A stretch of DNA of 64,000 nt, from contig OX421497.1 in the NCBI GenBank assembly GCA_949126835.1, forward strand, positions 47,981,715-48,045,714, in the 5' to 3' direction. Both the position numbers and the translations under genes were made by a program. The notes beneath the pieces were generated by a model that searched no databases, was not told where the DNA came from, and saw only the letters and a program-made list of their open reading frames with translations. Below are positions 1 to 12,300 of this stretch, piece by piece; position 1 is the stretch's first letter, and every line of letters begins with the position of its first letter. Origin of the DNA: Anisus vortex. Its lineage: Eukaryota; Mollusca; Gastropoda; Planorbidae.

Positions 1-3000
1 TGTAGGTCATTCTTATGTCTATTATTTACTATGAGGTATGTAGGTCATTCTTATGTCTATTATTTACTATGAGGTATGTAGGTCATTCTTATGTCTATTA
101 TTTACTATGAGGTATGTAGGTCATTCTTATGTCTATTATTTACTATGAGGTATGTAGGTCATTCTTATGTCTATTATTTACTCTGAGGTATGTAGGTCAT
201 TCTTATGTCTATTATTTACTATGAGGTATGTAGGTCATTCTTATGTCTATTATTTACTATGAGGTATGTAGGTCATTCTTATGTCTATTATTTACTCTGA
301 GGTATGTAGGTCATTCTTATGTCTATTATTTACTATGAGGTATGTAGGTCATTCTTATGTCTATTATTTACTATGAGGTATGTAGGTCATTCTTATGTCT
401 ATTATTTACTATGAGGTATGTAGGTCATTCTTATGTCTATTATTTACTATGAGGTATGTAGGTCATTCTTATGTCTATTATTTACTATGAGGTATGTAGG
501 TCATTCTTATGTCTATTATTTACTATGAGGTATGTAGGTCATTCTTATGTCTATTATTTACTATGAGGTATGTAGGTCATTCTTATGTCTATTATTTACT
601 ATGAGGTATGTAGGTCATTCTTATGTCTATTATTTACTATGAGGTGTGTAGGTCATTCTTATGTCTATTATTTACTATGAGGTGTGTAGGTCATTCTTAT
701 GTCTATTATTTACTATGAGGTATGTAGGTCATTCTTATGTCTATTATTTACTATGAGGTATGTAGGTCATTCTTATGTCTATTATTTACTATGAGGTGTG
801 TAGGTCATTCTTATGTCTATTATTTACTATGAGGTGTGTAGGTCATTCTTATGTCTATTATTTACTATGAGGTATGTAGGTCATTCTTATGTCTATTATT
901 TACTATGAGGTATGTAGGTCATTCTTATGTCTATTATTTACTATGAGGTATGTAGGTCATTCTTATGTCTATTATTTACTATGAGGTATGTAGGTCATTC
1001 TTATGTCTATTATTTACTATGAGGTGTGTAGGTCATTCTTATGTCTATTATTTACTATGAGGTGTGTAGGTCATTCTTATGTCTATTATTTACTATGAGG
1101 TGTGTAGGTCATTCTTATGTCTATTATTTACTATGAGGTATGTAGGTCATTCTTATGTCTATTATTTACTATGAGGTATGTAGGTCATTCTTATGTCTAT
1201 TATTTACTATGAGGTGTGTAGGTCATTCTTATGTCTATTATTTACTATGAGGTGTGTAGGTCATTCTTATGTCTATTATTTACTATGAGGTGTGTAGGTC
1301 ATTCTTATGTCTATTATTTACTATGAGGTGTGTAGGTCATTCTTATGTCTATTATTTACTATGAGGTGTGTAGGTCATTCTTATGTCTATTATTTACTAT
1401 GAGGTGTGTAGGTCATTCTTATGTCTATTATTTACTATGAGGTGTGTAGGTCATTCTTATGTCTATTATTTACTATGAGGTGTGTAGGTCATTCTTATGT
1501 CTATTATTTACTATGAGGTGTGTAGGTCATTCTTATGTCTATTATTTACTATGAGGTGTGTAGGTCATTCTTATGTCTATTATTTACTATGAGGTATGTA
1601 GGTCATTCTTATGTCTATTATTTACTATGAGGTATGTAGGTCATTCTTATGTCTATTATTTACTATGAGGTATGTAGGTCATTCTTATGTCTATTATTTA
1701 CTATGAGGTATGTAGGTCATTCTTATGTCTATTATTTACTATGAGGTATGTAGGTCATTCTTATGTCTATTATTTACTATGAGGTATGTAGGTCATTCTT
1801 ATGTCTATTATTTACTATGAGGTATGTAGGTCATTCTTATGTCTATTATTTACTATGAGGTATGTAGGTCATTCTTATGTCTATTATTTACTATGAGGTA
1901 TGTAGGTCATTCTTATGTCTATTATTTACTATGAGGTATGTAGGTCATTCTTATGTCTATTATTTACTATGAGGTATGTAGGTCATTCTTATGTCTATTA
2001 TTTACTATGAGGTATGTAGGTCATTCTTATGTCTATTATTTACTATGAGGTATGTAGGTCATTCTTATGTCTATTATTTACTATGAGGTATGTAGGTCAT
2101 TCTTATGTCTATTATTTACTATGAGGTATGTAGGTCATTCTTATGTCTATTATTTACTATGAGGTATGTAGGTCATTCTTATGTCTATTATTTACTATGA
2201 GGTATGTAGGTCATTCTTATGTCTATTATTTACTATGAGGTATGTAGGTCATTCTTATGTCTATTATTTACTATGAGGTATGTAGGTCATTCTTATGTCT
2301 ATTATTTACTATGAGGTATGTAGGTCATTCTTATGTCTATTATTTACAATGAGGTATGTAGGTCATTCTTATGTCTATTATTTACTATGAGGTATGTAGG
2401 TCATTCTTATGTCTATTATTTACTATGAGGTATGTAGGTCATTCTTATGTCTATTATTTACTATGAGGTATGTAGGTCATTCTTATGTCTATTATTTACT
2501 ATGAGGTATGTAGGTCATTCTTATGTCTATTATTTACTATGAGGTATGTAGGTCATTCTTATGTCTATTATTTACTATGAGGTATGTAGGTCATTCTTAT
2601 GTCTATTATTTACTATGAGGTATGTAGGTCATTCTTATGTCTATTATTTACTATGAGGTATGTAGGTCATTCTTATGTCTATTATTTACTATGAGGTATG
2701 TAGGTCATTCTTATGTCTATTATTTACTATGAGGTATGTAGGTCATTCTTATGTCTATTATTTACTATGAGGTATGTAGGTCATTCTTATGTCTATTATT
2801 TACTATGAGGTATGTAGGTCATTCTTATGTCTATTATTTACTATGAGGTATGTAGGTCATTCTTATGTCTATTATTTACTATGAGGTATGTAGGTCATTC
2901 TTATGTCTATTATTTACTATGAGGTATGTAGGTCATTCTTATGTCTATTATTTACTATGAGGTATGTAGGTCATTCTTATGTCTATTATTTACTATGAGG

Positions 3001-3183
3001 TATGTAGGTCATTCTTATGTCTATTATTTACTATGAGGTATGTAGGTCATTCTTATGTCTATTATTTACTATGAGGTATGTAGGTCATTCTTATGTCTAT
3101 TATTTACTATGAGGTATGTAGGTCATTCTTATGTCTATTATTTACTATGAGGTATGTAGGTCATTCTTATGTCTATTATTTAC
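1..3183. repeat. 38-bp tandem repeat array, cut by the window's left edge
   Basis: Eighty-three full copies and a partial one of a 38-bp unit (starts TGTAGGTCATTCTTATG, ends near ACTATGAGGTA) run without interruption. Variation is limited to a few sites: an A/G change near the unit end, ACTCT for ACTAT in units near 183 and 297, and ACAAT near 2347. The G variant is concentrated between about 645 and 1590, as expected if blocks of units were copied together. Its distance to the first visible CTU1 exon suggests that it lies in a CTU1 intron. No reading frame or spacer structure is present. Confidence 0.97.
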
Positions 3184-3347
3184 TTACATAAAGATCATTG
3201 GGGCAGCCCAGGTCTCTGTTGCTGATTAATCTAACATTTAAACATATATGAACATCAGATAAGACATGTGGATATTGTGCCTGATGTAGTTTTCATGTCA
3301 TTTGATCTGCAAGACTTTAGTCTCAGTTTATGTTTTGCTGTCTTCAG
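3184..3347. other. Intron end before first visible CTU1 exon
   Basis: Unique sequence between the 38-bp array and the exon. It ends in the pyrimidine-rich acceptor TTTTGCTGTCTTCAG, which fixes the exon start at 3348. Confidence 0.6.
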
Positions 3348-6300
3348 GAACTGTATGGCTGGACGATGGATGCAATAGTCAAACAGATTGGATTCAAGAA
3401 CAACTGTAAGCACCCGAACCACTGTTGTTGTTGTTGTTGTTGTGTGGTTGGTGTTGTGTGGGCGGTGAAGTTATACAATTGGTTTTATGTTTTCTCATTT
3501 AAGATTCAGTGTGTTAGTTTTAATTTTAAAAAAAGAATGGATTATCCCTTGCCAATAATTCTAGTAGGTAGTTGAGTAACAAGCAAAAGGTAGATTAGAA
3601 TCACATTTCACATTTCTGTGACCATAAATCTATATTATATAAAGTAGACTGTGTGTGTGGATTCCGATCACCATTGGTTAATTTAGGGATCCGTGACCTT
3701 ATTGCCTCATATTCTTTAACTTTTGTGATCTGGCTTTCTCCATGCGTCGTCCCTAGCTGAGTGGTCAGCGTCACGAACTCTTATGCGTGTGACGTAGGTT
3801 CGAATCCCCACAGATAACCTTTTTTTCGTTTTCTACTTATAAAAAATTTCCATTACTATAACTTTTTTTAAAGATTGTAAAGAATTTCAGGACTTTCTTA
3901 AAATGTTTTCAGTATGTAAAATCTAATAATTATATTTTAGACATGCGGGAGACAGGTGTACGATTCTTAGCCAGGGATAGTCTAAACTTTTGTTAATTAC
4001 AAAGTAATACCCTTTTTTAACCTAATTACAAAATTTATTTAAAATTCCTTTCCTAAATTTTTCAGTAAAAAAGAAATTAATTCTTCTTAAAATTATTATA
4101 GCGTTATGTTCATTGTAGTTTATAATTTTTTTATCTGTAGCTTGTTCTCTATATAATAAAATTTCTCTATACTTGTTTAATTCATGCTGCTGGCTTCCTG
4201 TCATCCAGGTACATTCTGCGGAGTTTTCAGACGGCAGGCACTGGACAGAGGTGCCATGAAAGTTGGAGCTAACAAGATTGTCACAGGTAACACTCCACCA
4301 ATCTGTGAGGTTAGAAAATGTGCACATGAAACGATCACAAATATTGTCAGCTCATCTTTCAACTAGGACCAAACAGAAAATCATCTTGGCTAAATATCCC
4401 ATTAGGAGGCTTGGTAGCAGTGCAGTAGCGCGTTCGGCTGGCGTACTGAAGGTCCTGGGTTCGAATCCTGGTGCAGGCTAGAATTTTTTCCCGGGTCTGG
4501 AGGGTGTCCCTGAGTCTACCCAGCTCTGATGGGTACCTGACCTTAGTTGGGCTAAAGTAAAGGCAGCTGTGCATAGTGCTGGCCACACAATCACCTACTA
4601 TGCCAGGACCACAGAAACGCTGCTTCACTGGACCAATGGTTCAATTTGGTCAGACTGGAACTTTTCTTTTTTATCCTAAATATCCCATTAAATGGCTCTA
4701 TTTGCCAAATAATCAGGACACAAATAGAACATTGTTTAGTTTGGCCTTGATGAGTTTTCCTACTTACTGCTATAGTTGTAAGTAAGAGCATAATAGGAAC
4801 ATGTGCAGTTGTATGGGGACGGGTGGAAAGGGGAGGTTATAAAATAAATAGTCTTTGTATGTAATATTGAAACTCTGGAGTTGTCTCTCCTGCTCAGTTT
4901 GAACCCAAATTGGACAAATAGCACATCCAAATACTTTAGCTACCTGGTTGAATTTGTCCACTCTGGTAGATTCTTGTTTTAACATGTGAATCTTGTAACT
5001 TCATGAGATCAAATTTTTATTCGATCCTCCATCTTGAAATTTGTATTCAATCCTCCATCTTGGGTCATTCCACTGATCTATATACAAAGAATAGATTAGG
5101 CAAGGAAACAAGATATCTTGATGCAAAAAGCCAGCGTCATTCTTTTATGCTTTCACTTATCTATAAAATTCTTTTCCCTAAACACTGACCTGTAAATACA
5201 TTTCATCTGACTTGGAGACTTCATGTTTATGGTATAGTTTGTTCTAATTTTAGCTGGTTTATTCCTGCTACTTGCTTATATGGATAAGTGAAAGTGTAAG
5301 AAAATTGTATTGTCCGCTTGCATCAATAGATACAAACACATTTATTGAGTAAAGCACTCTCCATTATTTATATAGATCAGTGGTGCATGTGGTGATGTGG
5401 ATGAATCTTACAAACAATTTAGTTCCAGCCTAAACTGGACGCAGTATTTATATCAAACTGTATTTAACAATTTAGTTCCAGCCTAAACTGGATGCAGTAT
5501 TTATATCAAACTGTATTTAACAATTTAGTTCTTGCCTGAACTGGACGCAGTATTTATATCAAACTGTATTTAACAATTTAGTTCTTGCCTAAACTGGACG
5601 CAGTATTTATATCAAACTGTATTTGAATCACGACACTGAGGTGAATTATTATGTTTAAACATTTATATACTTGCGACTGTTGTTTCAGGGCATAATGCAG
5701 ATGACATTGCTGAAACTGTTATTATGAATGGTAATATCATTACTTCTATACTGTACTAGACATTAACCTTAGTTTTAATCTTAGTTATAAAAGTTATTTT
5801 TAAAAAAATTAATAAAAAAAAACAGATGTGTGGTGTGTGTGCTTGTATTATGTTATATTATTGTTACAGTTTTACGCGGAGACATCGCCAGGCTGAAACG
5901 ATGCACCGCCATTATAACGGTAAATACTAGACTATTACAAAAAGTCAGTTTAGTATGAACCACATATTATCAGTTTTATTAAATACTGGATGGAATAACA
6001 TGAAATTAGACGCGTATAGTCTTTATGTCAAGTTTTTACCTTTTGCTGATCAAATAAAACAATTTACAATTGACTAGTAGTGAGAAAATGACATGACAAG
6101 ATCTTGGTCGACGTCATAACTTTGTGCCTAACATAAAAAGTAATTTATTTTAAAATGCCAGAAATGACTTGAATAACAGTTGGCATTAATATCAATATCT
6201 GTTTTACCTTTTATGCTGCACTTTATAAATAAACACGCTTGGAAGAGAATATCTATAGTCCATGCTATGAAATGGTGAATAATGTGTATTGTTACTTATT

Positions 6301-9300
6301 TTACTTATAATATTGATGCAGACAGTACTAGTGTACCATTTACTATAATGAAACTAGCTATATTAGGTTTTACGCCATTATCACATTTGGGGCTATTTGA
6401 AACATAACTTTACCCGTCTGAAGACTGGGCAGCATGATACTAGATTTTAATTTCCTACTTGGTTTTATTATATCAAAATCTGTAATTAAAAGTGTTCCAA
6501 GGGAAAAAACTCATTAAAAATGTCTCTCTAGGGTGCTGAAGGTTGTCTCCCTCGATGCAAGCCATTTAAATACACGTATGAGAAGGAAATAGTCATGTAA
6601 GTGTTTGAATAAATTTTATGAGCAGTTTGTCCTCAGCTAAACATTACATGAAGAACATTGATATTTCATAGTTGGGATTTATGTCCATTGGTTTCTCCTC
6701 TCTGTGACTAATACCAACATTAGTTATAACGCTCATTTGAAGACTTTGTTATGAATAGCGCTATATAAATTTGTAAATTGTTTGTAATAATAAAGTCTTG
6801 GTGCTTATGTCCCTTTGTTTCTACTCTCCTATCACTAAAGGTACGCCTATTTCAAAAAGCTGGACTACTTCTCCACTGAGTGTATCTACTCACCAAATGC
6901 TTACAGGTAACAAGAAAGTTTATTTATAGTAGGTCAAATAAAAATAAAAAAATTTATTTAAGAAATATTTAATAATAAGAACGTTTATTAAAATTAAAAG
7001 TAGGTCAAATAAGAAAAAGAAAGTTTATTCAAAGTATGTCAAATAATAATAAGAAAGTTTATTTAAAGTAGGTCAAATAATAAAAAAATAATTTTATTTA
7101 AGAAATATTTAATAATAAGAATGTTTATTAAAATTAAAAGTAGGTCAAATAAGAAAAAGAAAGTTTATTCAAAGTATGTCAAATAATAATAAGAAAGTTT
7201 ATTTAAAGTAGGTCAAATAATAAAAAAATAATTTTATTTAAGAAATATTTAATAATAAGAATGTTTATTAAAATTAAAAGTAGGTCAAATAAGAAAAAGA
7301 AAGTTTATTCAAAGTATGTCAAATAATAATAAGAAAGTTTATTTAAAGTAGGTCAAATAATAAAAAAATAATTTTATTTAAGAAATATTTAATAATAAGA
7401 ATGTTTATTAAAATTAAAAGTAGGTCAAATAAGAAAAAGAAAGTTTATTCAAAGTATGTCACATAATAATAAGAAAGTTTATTTAAAGTAGGTCAAATAA
7501 TAAAAAAATAATTTTATTTAAGAAATATTTAATAATAAGAACGTTTATTAAAATTAAAAGTAGGTCAAATAAGAAAAAGAAAGTTTATTCAAAGTATGTC
7601 AAATAATAATAAGAAAGTTTATTTAAAGTAGGTCAAATAATTAAAAAGTTTATTTAAAGTAGGTCAAATAATCAAACTTTTAGCTGAAAATTGTTTTAAT
7701 TCAAAGAAACTTATATTCTTCTATGTATCGAGCAAGAAAAGTAATTTTTGTTCACAGTCAGAATGCAATTATAATTTATGGAAAATTATTTTTCATTCAT
7801 ATCAGTAACTTTCATTCATGGATGGTAATTTAAATTTACAGAAAGCAATTATAATGCATGGAAAGTAATTTTTATTTAATGTTTGTAATTTTCATTCATA
7901 GAGAGATTTGAAGTTATGCCAAATGAAATAGAGTTGTTTGTTTTCTTCAGAGGTTTCGCAAGGACGTATATAAAAGACTTGGAAAAACTTCGACCAACTT
8001 CTATTTTAGGTACGATCATCCTTTTTTAAAGATTTTCACTGATTACGCCACATTCTATTAATAATAAGAATTCTATTTACTATTTGTATAGCGCTGCCAA
8101 CAAACATAATGTAAGCTCAGAGCGCATTTAACATTTAGCTACAAACAACTAAATATACCGGTACACAAGCCAGCAGGCAATTGATACATTTTTTATTTCT
8201 TTTATAAAGTTTCATTTTTCAAGTCTAGTTTTTCAACTGTCAGCTGATATTCTGATATCATTTTTTTTTTTTTTTTTTTTCCAGACATAATTCACAGCGG
8301 AGAATGCCTGAGTGTAAAATCTGAAGTCAAGATGCCCATACAGAGTAAGTAGATGGACTTTTATATCATTATTTATTTACTGACCTTATTCACCTTGTTA
8401 TGTGTGTATAATGTTTTGTTTTAACCGAGGTATTTACCCCCCCCCCCCCCTATTTTCCCTTTTCTCCGGCCGCTGGATTTTTTCTCTGTAGTATTTTTTC
8501 CTTAGTTACCTAATCGCTGGCTAAAGTGGTATTTACTATCTTTTGTTTACAATGTCCGATCATTCGGCGTTGTATTTTTGTGTGTGTGTCACATTGTTCT
8601 ATTTGCGGTGTACTGTCAATATTTTAACATTGTATTTATTTTTTGTGAGTGTACCTGTTTACATTTTATATTATTATTATTATAGGTTTATTGGAGCAAA
8701 ATAAATTATTACCTTTTTTTTGGTATCATCTGAAGTGTTATTTTTTTTAAATTAAATTAGTTACATAAAACACTTTCATTTCCTATTTAAGGCCTCTTTT
8801 AAAAAGTCGTTTAAATTAAAAGTAAATTACCCAGTAATGACCTTTGACCCTATTCACCTCAATGATCTTTGATTTTTTTTAAATTCTTAAATCCTTGTTG
8901 TCATAAAGTTATTTTTTTTTAAATGCAAATTTTTGTTTGAGGGTACGGAAGGACACAAAAACAGATCCCATTAACTTTAGTAATTTATTGTTAATTCTTC
9001 AAATTACAGACTTTACCGAATGATGCAATAAAGGTCTTAACTGTGTTTTAGTCAGTGCAAGGTTCAACAGTTGCTCTTTCTATCACAGCTAGATAACTAA
9101 CGGTTTTCACTGTATTTTATTTTGTATCTGTAAGGTAGTCGAGTGATTAACTGAATCCAGAAAGAACCTGCTTGACCTCAAACTATGATTTGTCTTGTTG
9201 TATTTCCCCAGCTGTATGCCAGAGATGTAATTTCGTATCCAGTAATGACATCTGTAAGGCATGTGTCATGCTGGAAGGTTTGAACCAAGGCAGACCCAGG

Positions 9301-12300
9301 TACAGTAGTATTTTTGTTTGTTTCAACAAATTCATAGCAGCACAAACATGGCCTATATATTCTAGTAATTTCTAGACTGACCAGCTGTTTTAACATAATC
9401 ATTGACAAGTCTTAATGAGGCGTGAACTTTTGAACCCATATGTTCGTGAACTTCCTGTTCTATTTTTAAACTAATAAACAAAAAAAGCATGCTTTTGCTG
9501 GTGTTTGACAATTGATTTCAACCTCGACGGCCAGTTCTAGTCTTTTAGAATTATACAAAGGATACAATATTAGTTATGAGGAATCCCTTTTTTAACATCA
9601 AAAGTGAGTAGGCAATAACTAATACTCAAGTGTTAGTCCCGTGAAGTTAAATATTTATTTGTTTACAAAATAAATGAGTCAAGAGTTGCGTTTTCTTGGT
9701 TATTGAAAAACAAAATGCGTAAATTCATAAAAACGAATAAAAAAAATTCCTTTGCATTTAGCAATAAGTTTGATATTTTAAAAAGGTGATTTTTCACTTC
9801 TGACTTTCACAATACATTGTTTTGTTTTGTAAACATCTTTTGGAAATGAAATACATGTTAATCCCCAACAAATTTGAGTACAACCAGTAAAGTAGCACAC
9901 AGACATGTTTCGAAACAAATTATTGAATTCGACCGGAAATGTTTTTCATTTGTCGACCTTTTATGCATGCATACACGTTAAGACTTGTCAATTGGTGATA
10001 GCAATTCAACAGCACTGACCTAGGCAATAAGTAGTGACATCACTGACCTAGACAACATGTAGTGAAAACACTGACCTTTCACTAAGCAATATTGATACCA
10101 CTAACCTGTTAAAAAAGAAAGCAGTGATTGCACTAAAAGCTCTTTTCAGTCACTCAGTGTGATCTACTCATTTTAAACATTTCATTTTCTTGTTGATTTT
10201 ATCATTACATATTTTCTCATTACATTGCTTAAGAAGTTGGAAATAAAAACAACAACTTTCATTTGGTCGATAAGATAACTTTTCTTTTATCTTTCCCTAG
10301 GCTTGGTATAAGATAACTTTTCTTTTATCTTTCCCTAGGCTTGGTATTGGAAAAATCACCAAAGAAAGAAGAAAGGTTGGTCTCTGTTATTTAACTTAAT
10401 GAAATTAAATGAATCCACAACATGTAGATAGTGCATCATGGCCATTGAGTTCATGAAATTAAATGAATCCACAACATGTAGATAGTGCATCATGGCCATT
10501 GAGTTCATGAAATTAAATGAATCCACAACATGTAGATAGTGCATCATGGCCATTGAGTTCATGAAATTAAATGAATCCACAACATGTAGATAGTGCATCA
10601 TGGCCATTGAGTTCATGAAATTAAATTAATCCACAACATGTAGATAGTGCATCATGGCCATTGAGTTCATGAAATTAAATGAATCCACAACATGTAGATA
10701 GTGCATCATGGCCATTGAGTTCATGAAATTAAATGAATCCACAACATGTAGATAGTGCATCATGGCCATTGAGTTCATGAAATTAAATGAATCCACAACA
10801 TGTAGATAGTGCATCATGGCTATTGAGTTCATGAAATTAAATGAATCCACAACATGTAGATAGTGCATCATGGCCATTGAGTTCATGAAATTAAATGAAT
10901 CCACAACATGTAGATAGTGCATCATGGCCATTGAGTTCATGAAATTAAATGAATCCACAACATGTAGATAGTGCATCATGGCCATTGAGTTCATGAAATT
11001 AAATGAATCTACAACATGTAGATAGTGCATCATGGCCATTGACTGAATGAAATTCTTAAACCTAAAACCTGCTGTCTCTGTAAACAAACATTTCTAGACT
11101 TATTTATACCTTAATCTATTGACCGCGTCTTAGTTGCTGTGTTTTCCACTTGGGAATAAAATTAGATTTCACTCAAAGTCATTATGAGAACAAATTGAAC
11201 AAATACAGCTTCGTCTTAAATCTCTGATTCTGAGTGTTACAATTCTGTACCCATGGTTCTCTCCATGCTGGAGACATGTGTAAACCATTGATACTCTCCT
11301 GCACTGGTGGGCTAACACATGGGGTAACGTCTGCCTTTGTGCATCTGAGATCAGGCGAGACCTCCACTAAACTTTGGTTTGGGAGGAAGTAACAGGTCAG
11401 ACTGTATCCTCTTCTCGCCAAGTCTGGTATCTGCATGACCATGCCTTTAAGTCTGATAATTGTACCACAGCGAAATGTGCAGGTATATGAGATAATTTCC
11501 CTCTTGGTAATGACCTAAGGGAAATTTTGTATGGGGGGGGGGGGGGAGGGAGCTGTGGTGTATGTGTCTATGGGATACATAGTATATGGTGTGCCCTATC
11601 GGCCTCAGACAGGGCCCTGGACCAACCCCTCCTTCTGTTACTCCCTAGAATATTGATAAAAAACTTGTTTTTATTTACAGTGGGAAGAAGAGCTCAAACT
11701 GAAAGCGGCCAATGAAGACACTGACGGTCAGACGAGTAAATCTTTGGCCAACGTTTGTAACAAGCAAAACAATTGCTGCTCAGAGAAATCACAGTGCAGA
11801 ACAAACGTAGAAGATGACGTAGCGGAGGACTCCCCTTGCGGCATGAAGCCCTGGAATGTAGATGTGTTGGATGGGGACGGGGAATATGAATCCGAGGATG
11901 ATGAGTCAGGTTTGGCTGGAAAACCTCAGCATGAAAGTTTGGCGGCGTTCCTTGGTGAATCTTTTCTAGCTAACAAAGCAAGTAGTGTCAGGACTTTAGA
12001 ATCCAACACAACCAATAACAATGACCAGTCAACAAGCACTGAGAAAACACAGAGCACTAACCAGTCAACAAACACGGACAAGCCGGATAGCACCAGCCAG
12101 TCTACAAGCACTGTCAGGTCAGCCTGCACCAGCCAGGCGACAGGCACCGACAAAACGAATAGCACCCACCAGTGGACAAGCACAGAGAGAACCAATAGCA
12201 CCCATCAGTGGACAAGCACTGAGGGAACCAATAGCACCCACCAGTGGACTAATACAGAGAGAACAAATCAGTCTACGAGTACTGACGAACCGGTAGGGGG

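Noticed and set aside
1..3183. CRISPR-like regular repeats
   Set aside because: Units are contiguous without spacers; also true of the arrays at 16911, 45943 and 59886. This is eukaryotic satellite DNA.
3741..3818. Possible functional tRNA gene
   Set aside because: A and B boxes are present but no convincing acceptor-stem pairing, and the segment is embedded in a dispersed repeat.
10356..11087. Minus-strand open frames with repeated M-N-S-M-A-M-M-H-Y peptide
   Set aside because: They are created by a stop-free frame in the 54-bp intronic repeat (54 is divisible by 3) and lie antisense inside the CTU1 intron.
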